NCBI GenBank assembly: GCA_030442055.1
Contig: JAUJEB010000006.1
Coordinates: 124,001 to 188,000 of the forward strand
Direction of reading: 5' to 3'
Source: Agaribacillus aureus
Lineage (GTDB): Bacteria; Bacteroidota; Bacteroidia; Cytophagales; Cyclobacteriaceae
DNA length: 64,000 bases
The number at the start of each line of letters is the position of its first letter. Positions within the stretch are counted from its first letter, which is position 1. Position numbers and translations under genes: made by a program. The notes beneath the pieces are model-generated. The model was not told the origin of the DNA. It saw only the letters and a list, made by a program, of their open reading frames with translations, and made no database searches. Positions 1-6,903 of this stretch are shown here, piece after piece.

Positions 1-238
1 TAAAATCGCCATTTAGCCTTTTGTGGGCAAAGTGAAATTCATCTTTTTTAAACCAGATATTCGCACCTGCCCCCGACAGTATGTAAGTATCTGTCTTCGC
101 GTTATAAACAGTATTGCCAATGTGTTTAACAGGTCCGACATCAGTTGTACTTTCAAAAATGCCTGTTGAATTTTGAGCAGATGTGAGGATTGTCAACAGG
201 CAAAAAAAGATTGTTAAAAGAAAGGTAGGGATTTTCAT
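1..238 (-). CDS. TolB/PD40-like secreted protein, N-terminal part (cut by window edge)
   Basis: The complement reads from an ATG at 238 to the left edge without a stop (79 codons). It starts with a clear signal peptide (MKIPTFLLTIFFCLLTILTS-AQ). The mature part carries the pattern GIFE...DVG..KH.G..VYNA.TDTY.LSGAGANIWF..DEFHF, which I know from the N-terminus of Bacteroidota TolB/PD40 propeller proteins often labelled biopolymer transporter TolR. The propeller itself lies outside the window, so only the N-terminal module can be judged. It was too short for the usual ORF length cut-off. The family is inferred from this one motif block; the role is unknown. Confidence 0.6.
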   Translation of the reverse strand, partial: MKIPTFLLTIFFCLLTILTSAQNSTGIFESTTDVGPVKHIGNTVYNAKTDTYILSGAGANIWFKKDEFHFAHKRLNGDF

Positions 239-746
239 ATTCACTAACATTTATCGTTGGCTACTGTTGTAATTTCTTTGATTTTAGTTTTCCGTGCAGC
301 GCTATACGTAAAATTCCGTCACTTTTCCGGTTTCCCAGGGTAAATTTCCAGGATTAAAAACAGTTTTTCTAATTGAAAAAACGTTTGGAGATTAGCAGGT
401 AATTTTTTCTACAAGCTTCAATATACAAATCCTTTTTTACAAATAATACTATCATAATTCAAGATAGCAGCAGATAAACGCCATAATAACAATTCAGCTC
501 CAATGATGCGAATTAAGGCCTGGGTTCATGGCAGTGGATGTTGGATTCGTATATGTCGAAGCTGAAAGCGGAGGTAGACTACCTAAAATGAGATCCGACC
601 AGGGTTAACCAGGTTGGGTCAATTACCCCCACTCGAACTGGTTTTAAAGCCATGTCGGATCAGGCAGAATTTCTGGGAGTTTGCTACCATTAAGCATAAA
701 TATTGGTTAATTTGAAAAGGAAGAATTTGAGTGCCAATGTAAAAAA
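239..746. other. Gene-free stretch with a two-part inverted repeat
   Basis: I see no credible gene here. The left part is the upstream region of the TolB-like gene. Around 592-661 there is an inverted repeat in two blocks: GATCCGAC (592-599) pairs with GTCGGATC (654-661), and inside it AACCAG (607-612) pairs with CTGGTT (638-643). It could fold as an RNA hairpin or be the trace of a lost mobile element. No T-run follows it, so it is not a typical terminator. Confidence 0.4.
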
Positions 747-1310
747 ATGAAAGATTCAAATTTTATAAATGAGCGATTGAAAAGGGGACAACAGGCCAAT
801 GAGAAAGTCGAAAAGGAATTCTCCAACTTGACAACGGAGCAGCTAAATTGGAAACCTGCTGCCAAAACCTGGAGTATTGCAGAATGCCTGCAACACCTCA
901 TTATAGCCGACAGCTGCTATTTTGGTGACCTTAAACTGATAGCTAGCGATATGTACCAAATGACTTTTTGGGAACGGTACAGTCCATTTTCCGGGTTACT
1001 TGGTAAGGTACTAAAGAGTCAAATGAAGGAACAGGTCACGAAAAAAATGGTCACACACACAAAACTCACCCCAACATATTCAACTTATCAATTAGACTTG
1101 CTGGACAATTATAAAGACAACCTCCGTTACTTCATGGATTTGGTGTCCAAATGCCATAATGCGGATCTCGACAAATTCATTATCAATTCCCCAACAATCA
1201 CCTGGATTACTTATAGCCTGAGAGATGCTCTTGAGTTCCTTTTTGAACATGAACACCGGCACATTAATCAGGCTATCAGGGTAACGGAAAATGAGAGATT
1301 TCCAAAATGA
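747..1310 (+). CDS. DinB family protein
   Basis: A 187-residue protein of the DinB/YfiT-like four-helix superfamily. The seed features are visible: an N-terminal helix, then LNWKPAAKTWSIAECLQHL near residues 34-52, typical of DinB_2 proteins, and a C-terminal HEHRHINQA (about 168-176) that supplies the histidines expected to bind a divalent metal together with the histidine of LQHL. Such proteins are thiol-dependent transferases or damage-inducible proteins of mostly unknown substrate. It stands alone, with long gaps on both sides, so its context gives no hint of partner. The ATG at 747 is the only reasonable start. Confidence 0.8.
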   Translation: MKDSNFINERLKRGQQANEKVEKEFSNLTTEQLNWKPAAKTWSIAECLQHLIIADSCYFGDLKLIASDMYQMTFWERYSPFSGLLGKVLKSQMKEQVTKKMVTHTKLTPTYSTYQLDLLDNYKDNLRYFMDLVSKCHNADLDKFIINSPTITWITYSLRDALEFLFEHEHRHINQAIRVTENERFPK

Positions 1311-1587
1311 AAGTAAAAAGTATTCTTATCGGGAAAATACCATGTATTTAAGCGTTGTGTGGGAGAGCTCCTCTGAGAGGTAGTTTGTTGTGAAAAATGA
1401 AATAACCAGGTGCGGCATCCTTCATACTCTTTCTATTTTTTAGGGCGGATGCCTAGGGTCTGTGATCCGGGTTATTGGTTTAACAGGACTGCTGAGATCT
1501 GCATGTATGCTTCCGATACGGATATGAATTTTATTAAAAATCCATTAGATTAAGGATTTGACAAAATAAACATAAGCACTAGATAAG

Positions 1588-2103
1588 GTGTTTAGTGAAT
1601 TGTCGTATGCAATTGCAAAAAATCAAATTGGTTTGAAAGAAATAACATTAAAAAAAGGAGAAATACTGCAACGCAGCGGTGAATTAAACACCAAAGTTTA
1701 CCATGTCAAATCTGGTTTGCTTAGAAGCTATTCAATAGACAAAAATGGAAAAGAGAACATTTTCATGTTTGCACCTGAGGGATGGATAATAGCAGACACG
1801 TGTAAACCCGAGTCAGAAGCAGTCCTATTCATAGATGCCCTTGAAAATTCAACTGTGAGGATCTTACCTAAAGACCTTGAAAGAGAAAAACAAAATATAA
1901 GTGCAATTACAAAAAGATTAAATGCACTACAAAACCGAATTTTAATGCTAACTAGTACTAATGCCATTGAAAGATATGAACAATTTATTATGGAATACCC
2001 AAATATAGCGCAGCGTGTCCCTCAACGTATGATTGCTTCATATCTTGGTGTTACTCCTGAAACATTGAGTGCTGCAAAAAACAAGCACTATAAGAAAAGG
2101 TAA
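1588..2103 (+). CDS. Crp/Fnr family transcriptional regulator
   Basis: A 171-residue cytoplasmic regulator. Residues about 15-95 show the cyclic-nucleotide-binding beta roll (LKKGEILQRSGE, VKSGLLRSY, FMFAPEGWI), followed by a long dimer helix and a C-terminal helix-turn-helix (QRMIASYLGVTPETLSAAKN). The cAMP phosphate-binding arginine signature is not evident, as is common in the Bacteroidota branch of this family that may not bind cAMP. The start is a GTG at 1588; no ATG gives a full beta roll. It ends shortly after the recognition helix, slightly shorter than the usual 185-200 residues. It lies 90 bp upstream of a small membrane protein gene on the same strand, which it might control; that link is a guess. 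Confidence 0.8.
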   Translation: MFSELSYAIAKNQIGLKEITLKKGEILQRSGELNTKVYHVKSGLLRSYSIDKNGKENIFMFAPEGWIIADTCKPESEAVLFIDALENSTVRILPKDLEREKQNISAITKRLNALQNRILMLTSTNAIERYEQFIMEYPNIAQRVPQRMIASYLGVTPETLSAAKNKHYKKR

Positions 2104-2193
2104 TCCAATTTCTTATGAAATCATAATGCAAAGCTGTTATAAAGCCTGCGAACTTTGTAATAAGAATAAAGCTCAGTAAACTCTTGTACAGTT

Positions 2194-2670
2194 ATGAAAA
2201 AATACAGCATCTTTTTAAAAATAGCGGCAGTCTTGTGGTTCGTGTGGGGAGCCGTACACGTTTTGGCAGGAGTGATGACCGACAATTTTATCCTTAGCGG
2301 AGATATAGCAGGCGCTGTGGGTGGCATTGCAGATGCAGTCGATCCAAGTACTCTTAAAGCAAATTATCCAGGGGCTGCTGGAGCAGTAATTGGCCAACAC
2401 GGATTTAATCTTCTTTGGATTGGACTGACCACCTTGATTTGTTCCATTTTTGTTTGGAAAGGAAATAAAAATGCTATCTTACTTGCAGCTCTTACCGGAG
2501 GTTTAGCGGATTTAGGCTATTTTCTTTTTATGGACTTGGGAGGATATGTCAATTTTGTGCCAGGAACAGTCATGACCCTGGTTTCGGGTTCAGCGATAAT
2601 TTTAAGCACTATAGCATATTTCAAAATTTCTAATTTGAAAAGGGATAAAACAGCAGATAACAAGGTGTAA
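2194..2670 (+). CDS. Small four-helix membrane protein, unknown function
   Basis: A 158-residue protein with four predicted membrane spans: about 7-27 (IAAVLWFVWGAVHVLAGVMT), 62-84, 91-112 and 119-142. The charged C-terminus (KRDKTADNKV) is probably cytoplasmic. I recognise no catalytic motif; the layout resembles small DoxX-like or DUF membrane proteins of Bacteroidota. A strong terminator hairpin starts 10 bp after the stop codon, so the gene is the last of its transcript, possibly a two-gene unit with the Crp/Fnr gene upstream. Confidence 0.6.
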   Translation: MKKYSIFLKIAAVLWFVWGAVHVLAGVMTDNFILSGDIAGAVGGIADAVDPSTLKANYPGAAGAVIGQHGFNLLWIGLTTLICSIFVWKGNKNAILLAALTGGLADLGYFLFMDLGGYVNFVPGTVMTLVSGSAIILSTIAYFKISNLKRDKTADNKV

Positions 2671-2679
2671 AAGCAACAG

Positions 2680-2709
2680 CGGTTCGGGTACCCACCTGGA
2701 CCGTTTTTT
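2680..2709 (+). terminator. Rho-independent terminator after the membrane protein gene
   Basis: Bases 2680-2703 fold into a ten-pair stem with a four-base loop (CGGTTCGGGT / ACCTGGACCG, two G-T wobbles), and the stem is followed directly by six Ts at 2704-2709. It sits 10 bp beyond the stop at 2670. This is a textbook intrinsic terminator. Confidence 0.8.
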
Positions 2710-2891
2710 ATACTTAATTAAGTATATTGTCATTTGAAAAGCACGTGCGTTTTGATCGCTATTGCTCTCATTCTATTCAGAGACGGAGAATCTTTCAGGT
2801 GGTAGAGTTCTATAAAAAGAGAGTAACCAGACGCAAAGGATTCCGTCAGTCGTCATGCGAAAACCCTTTCTAATATATCCCCAAACTATAT

Positions 2892-3824
2892 TTAAGTTTT
2901 TCTGTATTGGGACGGAGAAATCTGTAATTGTTTTTTAAAAAAACTGCTAAAATGTGAAGGGCCATCAAACCCTAAACTATAGGCGATTTCTGCTATTGTC
3001 CAGGTACTATGGCTTAACATTATTTTTGCTTCTTTTAATAATCTGGCTTTGATCATTTCTGAAGTTGTTCTTAGCGTAATCTCTTTTACAGATTTATTTA
3101 AATGATTAACGTGCACAGCCATTTGGCTGGCATAATCCGAAGCGCTACGCAATTTTATACCATCAATTGTATTTCGAATAGGAAATTGACTCTCGAGTAG
3201 CTCTAAAAATAAGGAAGTAAGTCTATTAGCTGCATTAACCTTGTCGACTATTAGATTTTCAGAAGGACGCATTTTTAAAGCCGTATGAATTAGTTGAAAA
3301 ATCAAATTTCTAAGAACATCATCCCTAAATTCAAAATCAAGCTTCTTTTCATCTATTAATTGCTTAAAAATAATTTCAAGTTTTTCAAACTCAGATTTAT
3401 TTAGTTCAAAAACGGGATAACCTGCTGGTTTGAAAAAAGGGTATTTTTTTATATCGCCATAGTTGTCAAAAAAAGTTTGGGTAAAAATGCTGCTGTATCC
3501 TGCTTGTTTTGCGTTTAAAGGTTCCCATTTGTAAGGAATAAGAGGATTTGCAAAAAGTAATCCATATGCCGTTATTTCGAATCCTTTGTCCGCATAATAA
3601 ATTTTACTTTTGCCTTTCACCAGGCAAATTTTAAAATAATCCCTTCTTCCATAGGCTACCAGATTTGTATCGCTTGTCTTATGCTTTTCAATTCGAAATA
3701 CATTAAAATGTCCTTTTTGACGACTTATATCAACAGACTTTAGAAAAGGTCGGCTAGCATAATATTCTTCTAAAGTCTCTGGTCTCGTCATTTTAAAAAA
3801 ATCAAAAAATGTTCTTAAGTACAT
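2892..3824 (-). CDS. AraC family transcriptional regulator
   Basis: A 310-residue regulator. The N-terminal half (about 30-170) is a cupin-like sensor region of the type found in Bacteroidota AraC proteins; the C-terminal 100 residues hold the two helix-turn-helix units, with conserved ASQMAVHVNHLNKSVKEITLRT in the first and WTIAEIAYSLGFDGPSHFSSFFKKQ in the second, ending in SPSQYRKT. It lies downstream of a SnoaL-like gene on the same strand, separated by a probable terminator hairpin at 3867-3896, so it may be transcribed on its own. In this family such a regulator often controls a nearby oxidoreductase or SnoaL-like gene; the SnoaL gene next to it is the natural candidate target. Confidence 0.88.
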   Translation of the reverse strand: MYLRTFFDFFKMTRPETLEEYYASRPFLKSVDISRQKGHFNVFRIEKHKTSDTNLVAYGRRDYFKICLVKGKSKIYYADKGFEITAYGLLFANPLIPYKWEPLNAKQAGYSSIFTQTFFDNYGDIKKYPFFKPAGYPVFELNKSEFEKLEIIFKQLIDEKKLDFEFRDDVLRNLIFQLIHTALKMRPSENLIVDKVNAANRLTSLFLELLESQFPIRNTIDGIKLRSASDYASQMAVHVNHLNKSVKEITLRTTSEMIKARLLKEAKIMLSHSTWTIAEIAYSLGFDGPSHFSSFFKKQLQISPSQYRKT

Positions 3825-3866
3825 AAAAATAGTAATTCCATATCAGATAATTGTGTAAAATGAAAA

Positions 3867-3896
3867 TAGCAGAAACCCCGCAAGTAGTTCCTGCTA
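3867..3896 (-). terminator. Probable terminator between the SnoaL-like and AraC genes
   Basis: On the minus strand TAGCAGGAAC and GTTTCTGCTA form a ten-pair stem with one mismatch around a ten-base loop, followed by TTTTCATTTT. It begins about 25 bp beyond the SnoaL-like stop codon. The T-run is imperfect, so it may only reduce read-through into the AraC gene. Confidence 0.45.
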
Positions 3897-3921
3897 CATA
3901 ACCATTATAACTTACAGAAAT

Positions 3922-4365
3922 TCAGTTCTTTACAAAGTCAGCGAGAGGTGCATTGATTGCATCAATTGCAACTATTGGATTCCAAAAATCTACATACTTG
4001 ATCATTTTTCCCTCTGTGTCAGTGGTCACAACCGAAATATACTTTTGATTATATGGATTCCCTGTACCAATGGCGTATCCGGAACTTTCAAATTCGGCAA
4101 TAACCAGTGTAGGCTCTTCAGTTGGGTGAAAATGAAGATTCTCAAATGTAACTTTAAAGTGTTCCGGGAAATTCTTCATATATTCATAAAGATCTGTTTT
4201 ACCCCTAACGAGCTTAGGAAAGTCTTTCGGACCATATGGAAACTCCAATACTCCGTCGTCAATAAATAGGTTAACCCACTGTTCTATCTGCCCGGAAGAC
4301 AAATATTTCAAATGATTTTTAAATGTGGTTTGGGCTTTTTCTCTAATTTGCTTTATAGTGTTCAT
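3922..4365 (-). CDS. SnoaL-like/NTF2-fold protein (PhzA/B type)
   Basis: A 147-residue protein with the cone-shaped NTF2-like fold: an N-terminal helix (FKNHLKYLSSGQIEQWVNLF), the acidic strand start DDGVLEFPYGP (about 36-46), a second helix DLYEYMKNFPEHF, and strands ending in YVDFWNPIVA. The FPYGP...LRGK-type pattern resembles PhzA/PhzB-like SnoaL proteins. These proteins act as isomerases, hydrolases or ligand carriers on small molecules; the substrate cannot be told. A TAnnTTTG box lies 55 bp upstream. An AraC regulator follows on the same strand. Confidence 0.75.
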   Translation of the reverse strand: MNTIKQIREKAQTTFKNHLKYLSSGQIEQWVNLFIDDGVLEFPYGPKDFPKLVRGKTDLYEYMKNFPEHFKVTFENLHFHPTEEPTLVIAEFESSGYAIGTGNPYNQKYISVVTTDTEGKMIKYVDFWNPIVAIDAINAPLADFVKN

Positions 4366-4420
4366 TATTTCTATTTTTTAGTTTTGACTTTTATTAAATC
4401 AGTGATTAATTCTGATATAA

Positions 4421-4428
4421 CAAATTTA
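4421..4428 (-). promoter_or_regulatory. Candidate -7 box for the SnoaL-like gene
   Basis: The minus strand reads TAAATTTG, an exact fit to the Bacteroidota -7 consensus TAnnTTTG, 55 bp before the ATG at 4365. No TTTG -33 box stands at the usual distance (the nearest is about 32 bp away), so this is half a promoter. Confidence 0.35.
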
Positions 4429-4477
4429 GAGTGATTTAAGCGCTTACAGTTTGTGAAAATCAAAGTAATGGTTTTAA

Positions 4478-4606
4478 AAATCAAATAATTTCATTCCCAA
4501 CCCACAGGGCAAAGGGAGTTTTGCTGGAAGCGTTAAAGATCCTGATGGCAATCGCATTCATCTATGGATGAATAAGCATAAAGAGGCAATAACTAAAAGT
4601 GTATAA
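4478..4606 (+). pseudogene. C-terminal remnant of a VOC (glyoxalase/bleomycin resistance) gene
   Basis: An open frame of 42 codons without a usable start ends at the TAA at 4604-4606. It reads IPNPQGKGSFAGSVKDPDGN and then RIHLWMNKHKEA. The block G.F.G...DPDGN.I.LW is the last beta strand of vicinal-oxygen-chelate proteins, where the following glutamate is usually a metal ligand; here the position after HLW is Met. The upstream part of such a gene (about 90 codons) is missing and the frame closes at 4475-4477. I read it as the decayed 3' end of a glyoxalase-family gene. Confidence 0.6.
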
Positions 4607-4670
4607 ATACATATGTGGGTTGGATGCTACTTTGAGTCGTAATTGCATTTTAAATTAGTAAATTGTCCTC

Positions 4671-5084
4671 ATGGGAAAGTTACTTTTATACACGGGTAAA
4701 GACATTCAGAATTTAACCATGAATTCATGGCTGCTTGGCAAAGCGCCAGAATTGCAGCCATTAGCTACTAAATGGTTTAATGAAATTAAGAATTGTGGAA
4801 ATGATGTCCAGGATATTTTCCATGATGGATATCCGATAGGTTGTGTGAATAATGCCCCTTTTGCGTATGTCAACGCCTTCAGCGCTCATGTAAATGTAGG
4901 TTTTTTTTATGGAGTGGACCTGCTTGACAAGGATCAGCTATTAGAAGGTAATGGAAAGCGAATGCGCCATGTTAAAATAAAACCGGGACTAAAATATAAC
5001 GACGCAGAAATAATAAACCTGATAGAAGCCGCTTATATTGATATTAAAAAAAGATTAATGAACGCCGATTTGCAATCAACCTGA
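4671..5084 (+). CDS. DUF1801 domain protein
   Basis: A 137-residue cytoplasmic protein with the DUF1801 (YdhG-like) pattern: a start helix, HDGYPIGCVNNAPFAYVNAF near 60-79, then HVNVGFFYGVDLLDKDQLLEG and GKRMRHVKIK at about 104-113. The family has a cystatin-like fold seen in the YdhG/Fra-like group, and its biochemical role is not known. It lies just after the glyoxalase remnant and 62 bp before a second SnoaL-like gene, in a run of small genes of the sort often gained and lost in soil Bacteroidota. Confidence 0.8.
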   Translation: MGKLLLYTGKDIQNLTMNSWLLGKAPELQPLATKWFNEIKNCGNDVQDIFHDGYPIGCVNNAPFAYVNAFSAHVNVGFFYGVDLLDKDQLLEGNGKRMRHVKIKPGLKYNDAEIINLIEAAYIDIKKRLMNADLQST

Positions 5085-5146
5085 TGTCATTTTTTCAGTT
5101 AAAGGGCTCATTAATTAAGATTGTGTAACCTAACCAACATAGCATA

Positions 5147-5515
5147 ATGGATATGAGAGAATTAGTAAAGCAATGGTTTGACAAATGGGACCAGGGAGAT
5201 TTTCACCATTTACCAATCTCCGACAATTTTAAACATACAAGTCCCTTTGGAACAATAGAAGGCAAAAAAGCATACATTGATTTAGTTCAGGAAAATAAAG
5301 ATAAATTCCTTGGCTATACTTTTGAAATACACGATGAAATTTATGAAAACGACAGCGCCTGTGTTCGGTATACAGCCAGGCAAGGGGAAGATTTCAAATT
5401 AGATGTGAGTGAATGGTACTATGCGGAGGATAATCTCATTAGAAATATTATGGCATATTATCATATTGGCGAAATTCGCGAGGAAAGGAAAATTAAAAAC
5501 TATGAAAATAAATAA
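5147..5515 (+). CDS. SnoaL-like domain protein
   Basis: A 122-residue NTF2-fold protein. It has the N-terminal helix LVKQWFDKWDQGDFHHLPI, the strand FKHTSPFGTIEGKKAYIDLV (the H-T-SPFG..EG motif is typical of this subgroup), and C-terminal strands CVRYTARQ and IRNIMAYYHIGE. It is a different branch from the protein at 3922-4365 and need not share its substrate. Same strand as the DUF1801 gene 62 bp upstream, so the two may form a small operon. Function unknown. Confidence 0.75.
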   Translation: MDMRELVKQWFDKWDQGDFHHLPISDNFKHTSPFGTIEGKKAYIDLVQENKDKFLGYTFEIHDEIYENDSACVRYTARQGEDFKLDVSEWYYAEDNLIRNIMAYYHIGEIREERKIKNYENK

Positions 5516-5720
5516 AGGTATGCCTTACCAACATTACACATAAATAGTCGCAGCATCGCGGCAAAAATGGAACTATAAACATAAAATAGCGATAGACACC
5601 AAACTAAAAATCAGCAAGTAGCAATAAAAAATTAGGTACGACAGTAAATATGGTTTGTTGAGCAGAACCAAATTTGAAAATGGCTACATTTATTAAAATA
5701 TATAGCTATTTGATGCGGGG

Positions 5721-6827
5721 ATGAAAAAAAACATTATACATCTGTTTTTAATAGGCAATGCAATTATGTTTCTTGACGGCTGTAAAAAAGACAAAGAAAC
5801 TGTGCCGGATGGTTTTTTCAGTGAATACGATTCAAGAAATTTTGAGATGGGGTTTAGCACCTGGGCATACGCTCCAACAACTGAATCGGTAAATACTACC
5901 TATCAATTTGTTGACGATAACGCCGATATATATTCTGAGCACATAGACGCTAATATTCCCTGGAATGCCTGGATTAATGACTTACCGTTACCAAAAGAAT
6001 TTACAGATGAAATTGCGGGAAGAGCATCCAGAAGAAATTCGAATATAAAGCTGACTTTATCTGTGAGTATATTGAATAGTTTAAGGAATGAGTTGACCAC
6101 CGATTTTGATGGTATGGTTCCCGATTACATTGCTCTCAATGATATTGACATTGAGAATGCGTATTTCAAACACCTGGAATATATAACGGATCAATTAAAT
6201 CCCGATTACCTGATCATGGCGATTGAGGTGAACGAATTATTGATACATGCGCCCGAAAAATGGGATGAATACAAGTTATTGATGGCCAAAATCAGACCGC
6301 GAATAAAGGCGCGATTTCCCTCGCTAAACATCTCAGAATCGATCACTTTACATAACTTGTACAAGCCCGATATCCCGGATCCAGACGCGTATATTGCTGA
6401 AATAGTTGACTACGCAAATGCCTTGGATTTTGTATCAATAAGTTTCTATCCCTTTTTTAAGGGCCTGAAAACAACACAAAACTTTCAGGAAGCTTTTGAT
6501 TTTTTACATCAAAAAATCAATAAACCCGTCGCTTTTGCGGAAACAAGCCACCTGTCTGAAGATTTGGCGGTGGAATCGTTTAATCTCTTTATCCCGGGTA
6601 ATGAAAGCGAACAAAAAGAATACCTGGAGTCATTGCTTGTAAATGCCCAGAAACAAAACTACAGGTATATTATATGGTGGGCTCATAGGGATTACAACGA
6701 ATTGTGGGAAACATTTCCAGAAGAAGTTCGGGACTTGGGAAAGTTATGGATTAGTACCGGCATTATAAATGAAGATGGCAGTGAGAAAAAAGCTTATGCT
6801 TCGTGGAAAGATGTTTTTAATAAGTAA
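5721..6827 (+). CDS. Lipoprotein with a clan GH-A-like (beta/alpha)8 barrel
   Basis: A 368-residue exported protein. The N-terminus is a lipoprotein signal with the cysteine at residue 21 (IMFLDGCKKDKE), so it is probably membrane anchored. The body looks like a glycosidase barrel: FEMGFSTWAY at the first strand, DYLIMAIEVNELL around 170 (a possible acid/base Glu in strand 4, although the usual NE is read here as a V-N-E), and KPVAFAETSH (a candidate nucleophile Glu in strand 7), then IIWWAHRDYNE. This recalls GH53-like or other clan A glycosidases. I cannot assign a family or substrate. It stands alone and converges on the propeller gene at 6904. Confidence 0.6.
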   Translation: MKKNIIHLFLIGNAIMFLDGCKKDKETVPDGFFSEYDSRNFEMGFSTWAYAPTTESVNTTYQFVDDNADIYSEHIDANIPWNAWINDLPLPKEFTDEIAGRASRRNSNIKLTLSVSILNSLRNELTTDFDGMVPDYIALNDIDIENAYFKHLEYITDQLNPDYLIMAIEVNELLIHAPEKWDEYKLLMAKIRPRIKARFPSLNISESITLHNLYKPDIPDPDAYIAEIVDYANALDFVSISFYPFFKGLKTTQNFQEAFDFLHQKINKPVAFAETSHLSEDLAVESFNLFIPGNESEQKEYLESLLVNAQKQNYRYIIWWAHRDYNELWETFPEEVRDLGKLWISTGIINEDGSEKKAYASWKDVFNK

Positions 6828-6903
6828 CCGGTATAGGCAATCGTATTCCATTAAAAAGAATATAACAGGACCGAATCCTCCATACCTAGCCTGATTCCAG
6901 GAA

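Noticed and set aside
707..901. Minus-strand open frame of 64 codons over the DinB gene start
   Set aside because: It lies opposite a well supported gene, has no family pattern and is Cys/Phe/Ser rich as expected of a shadow frame.
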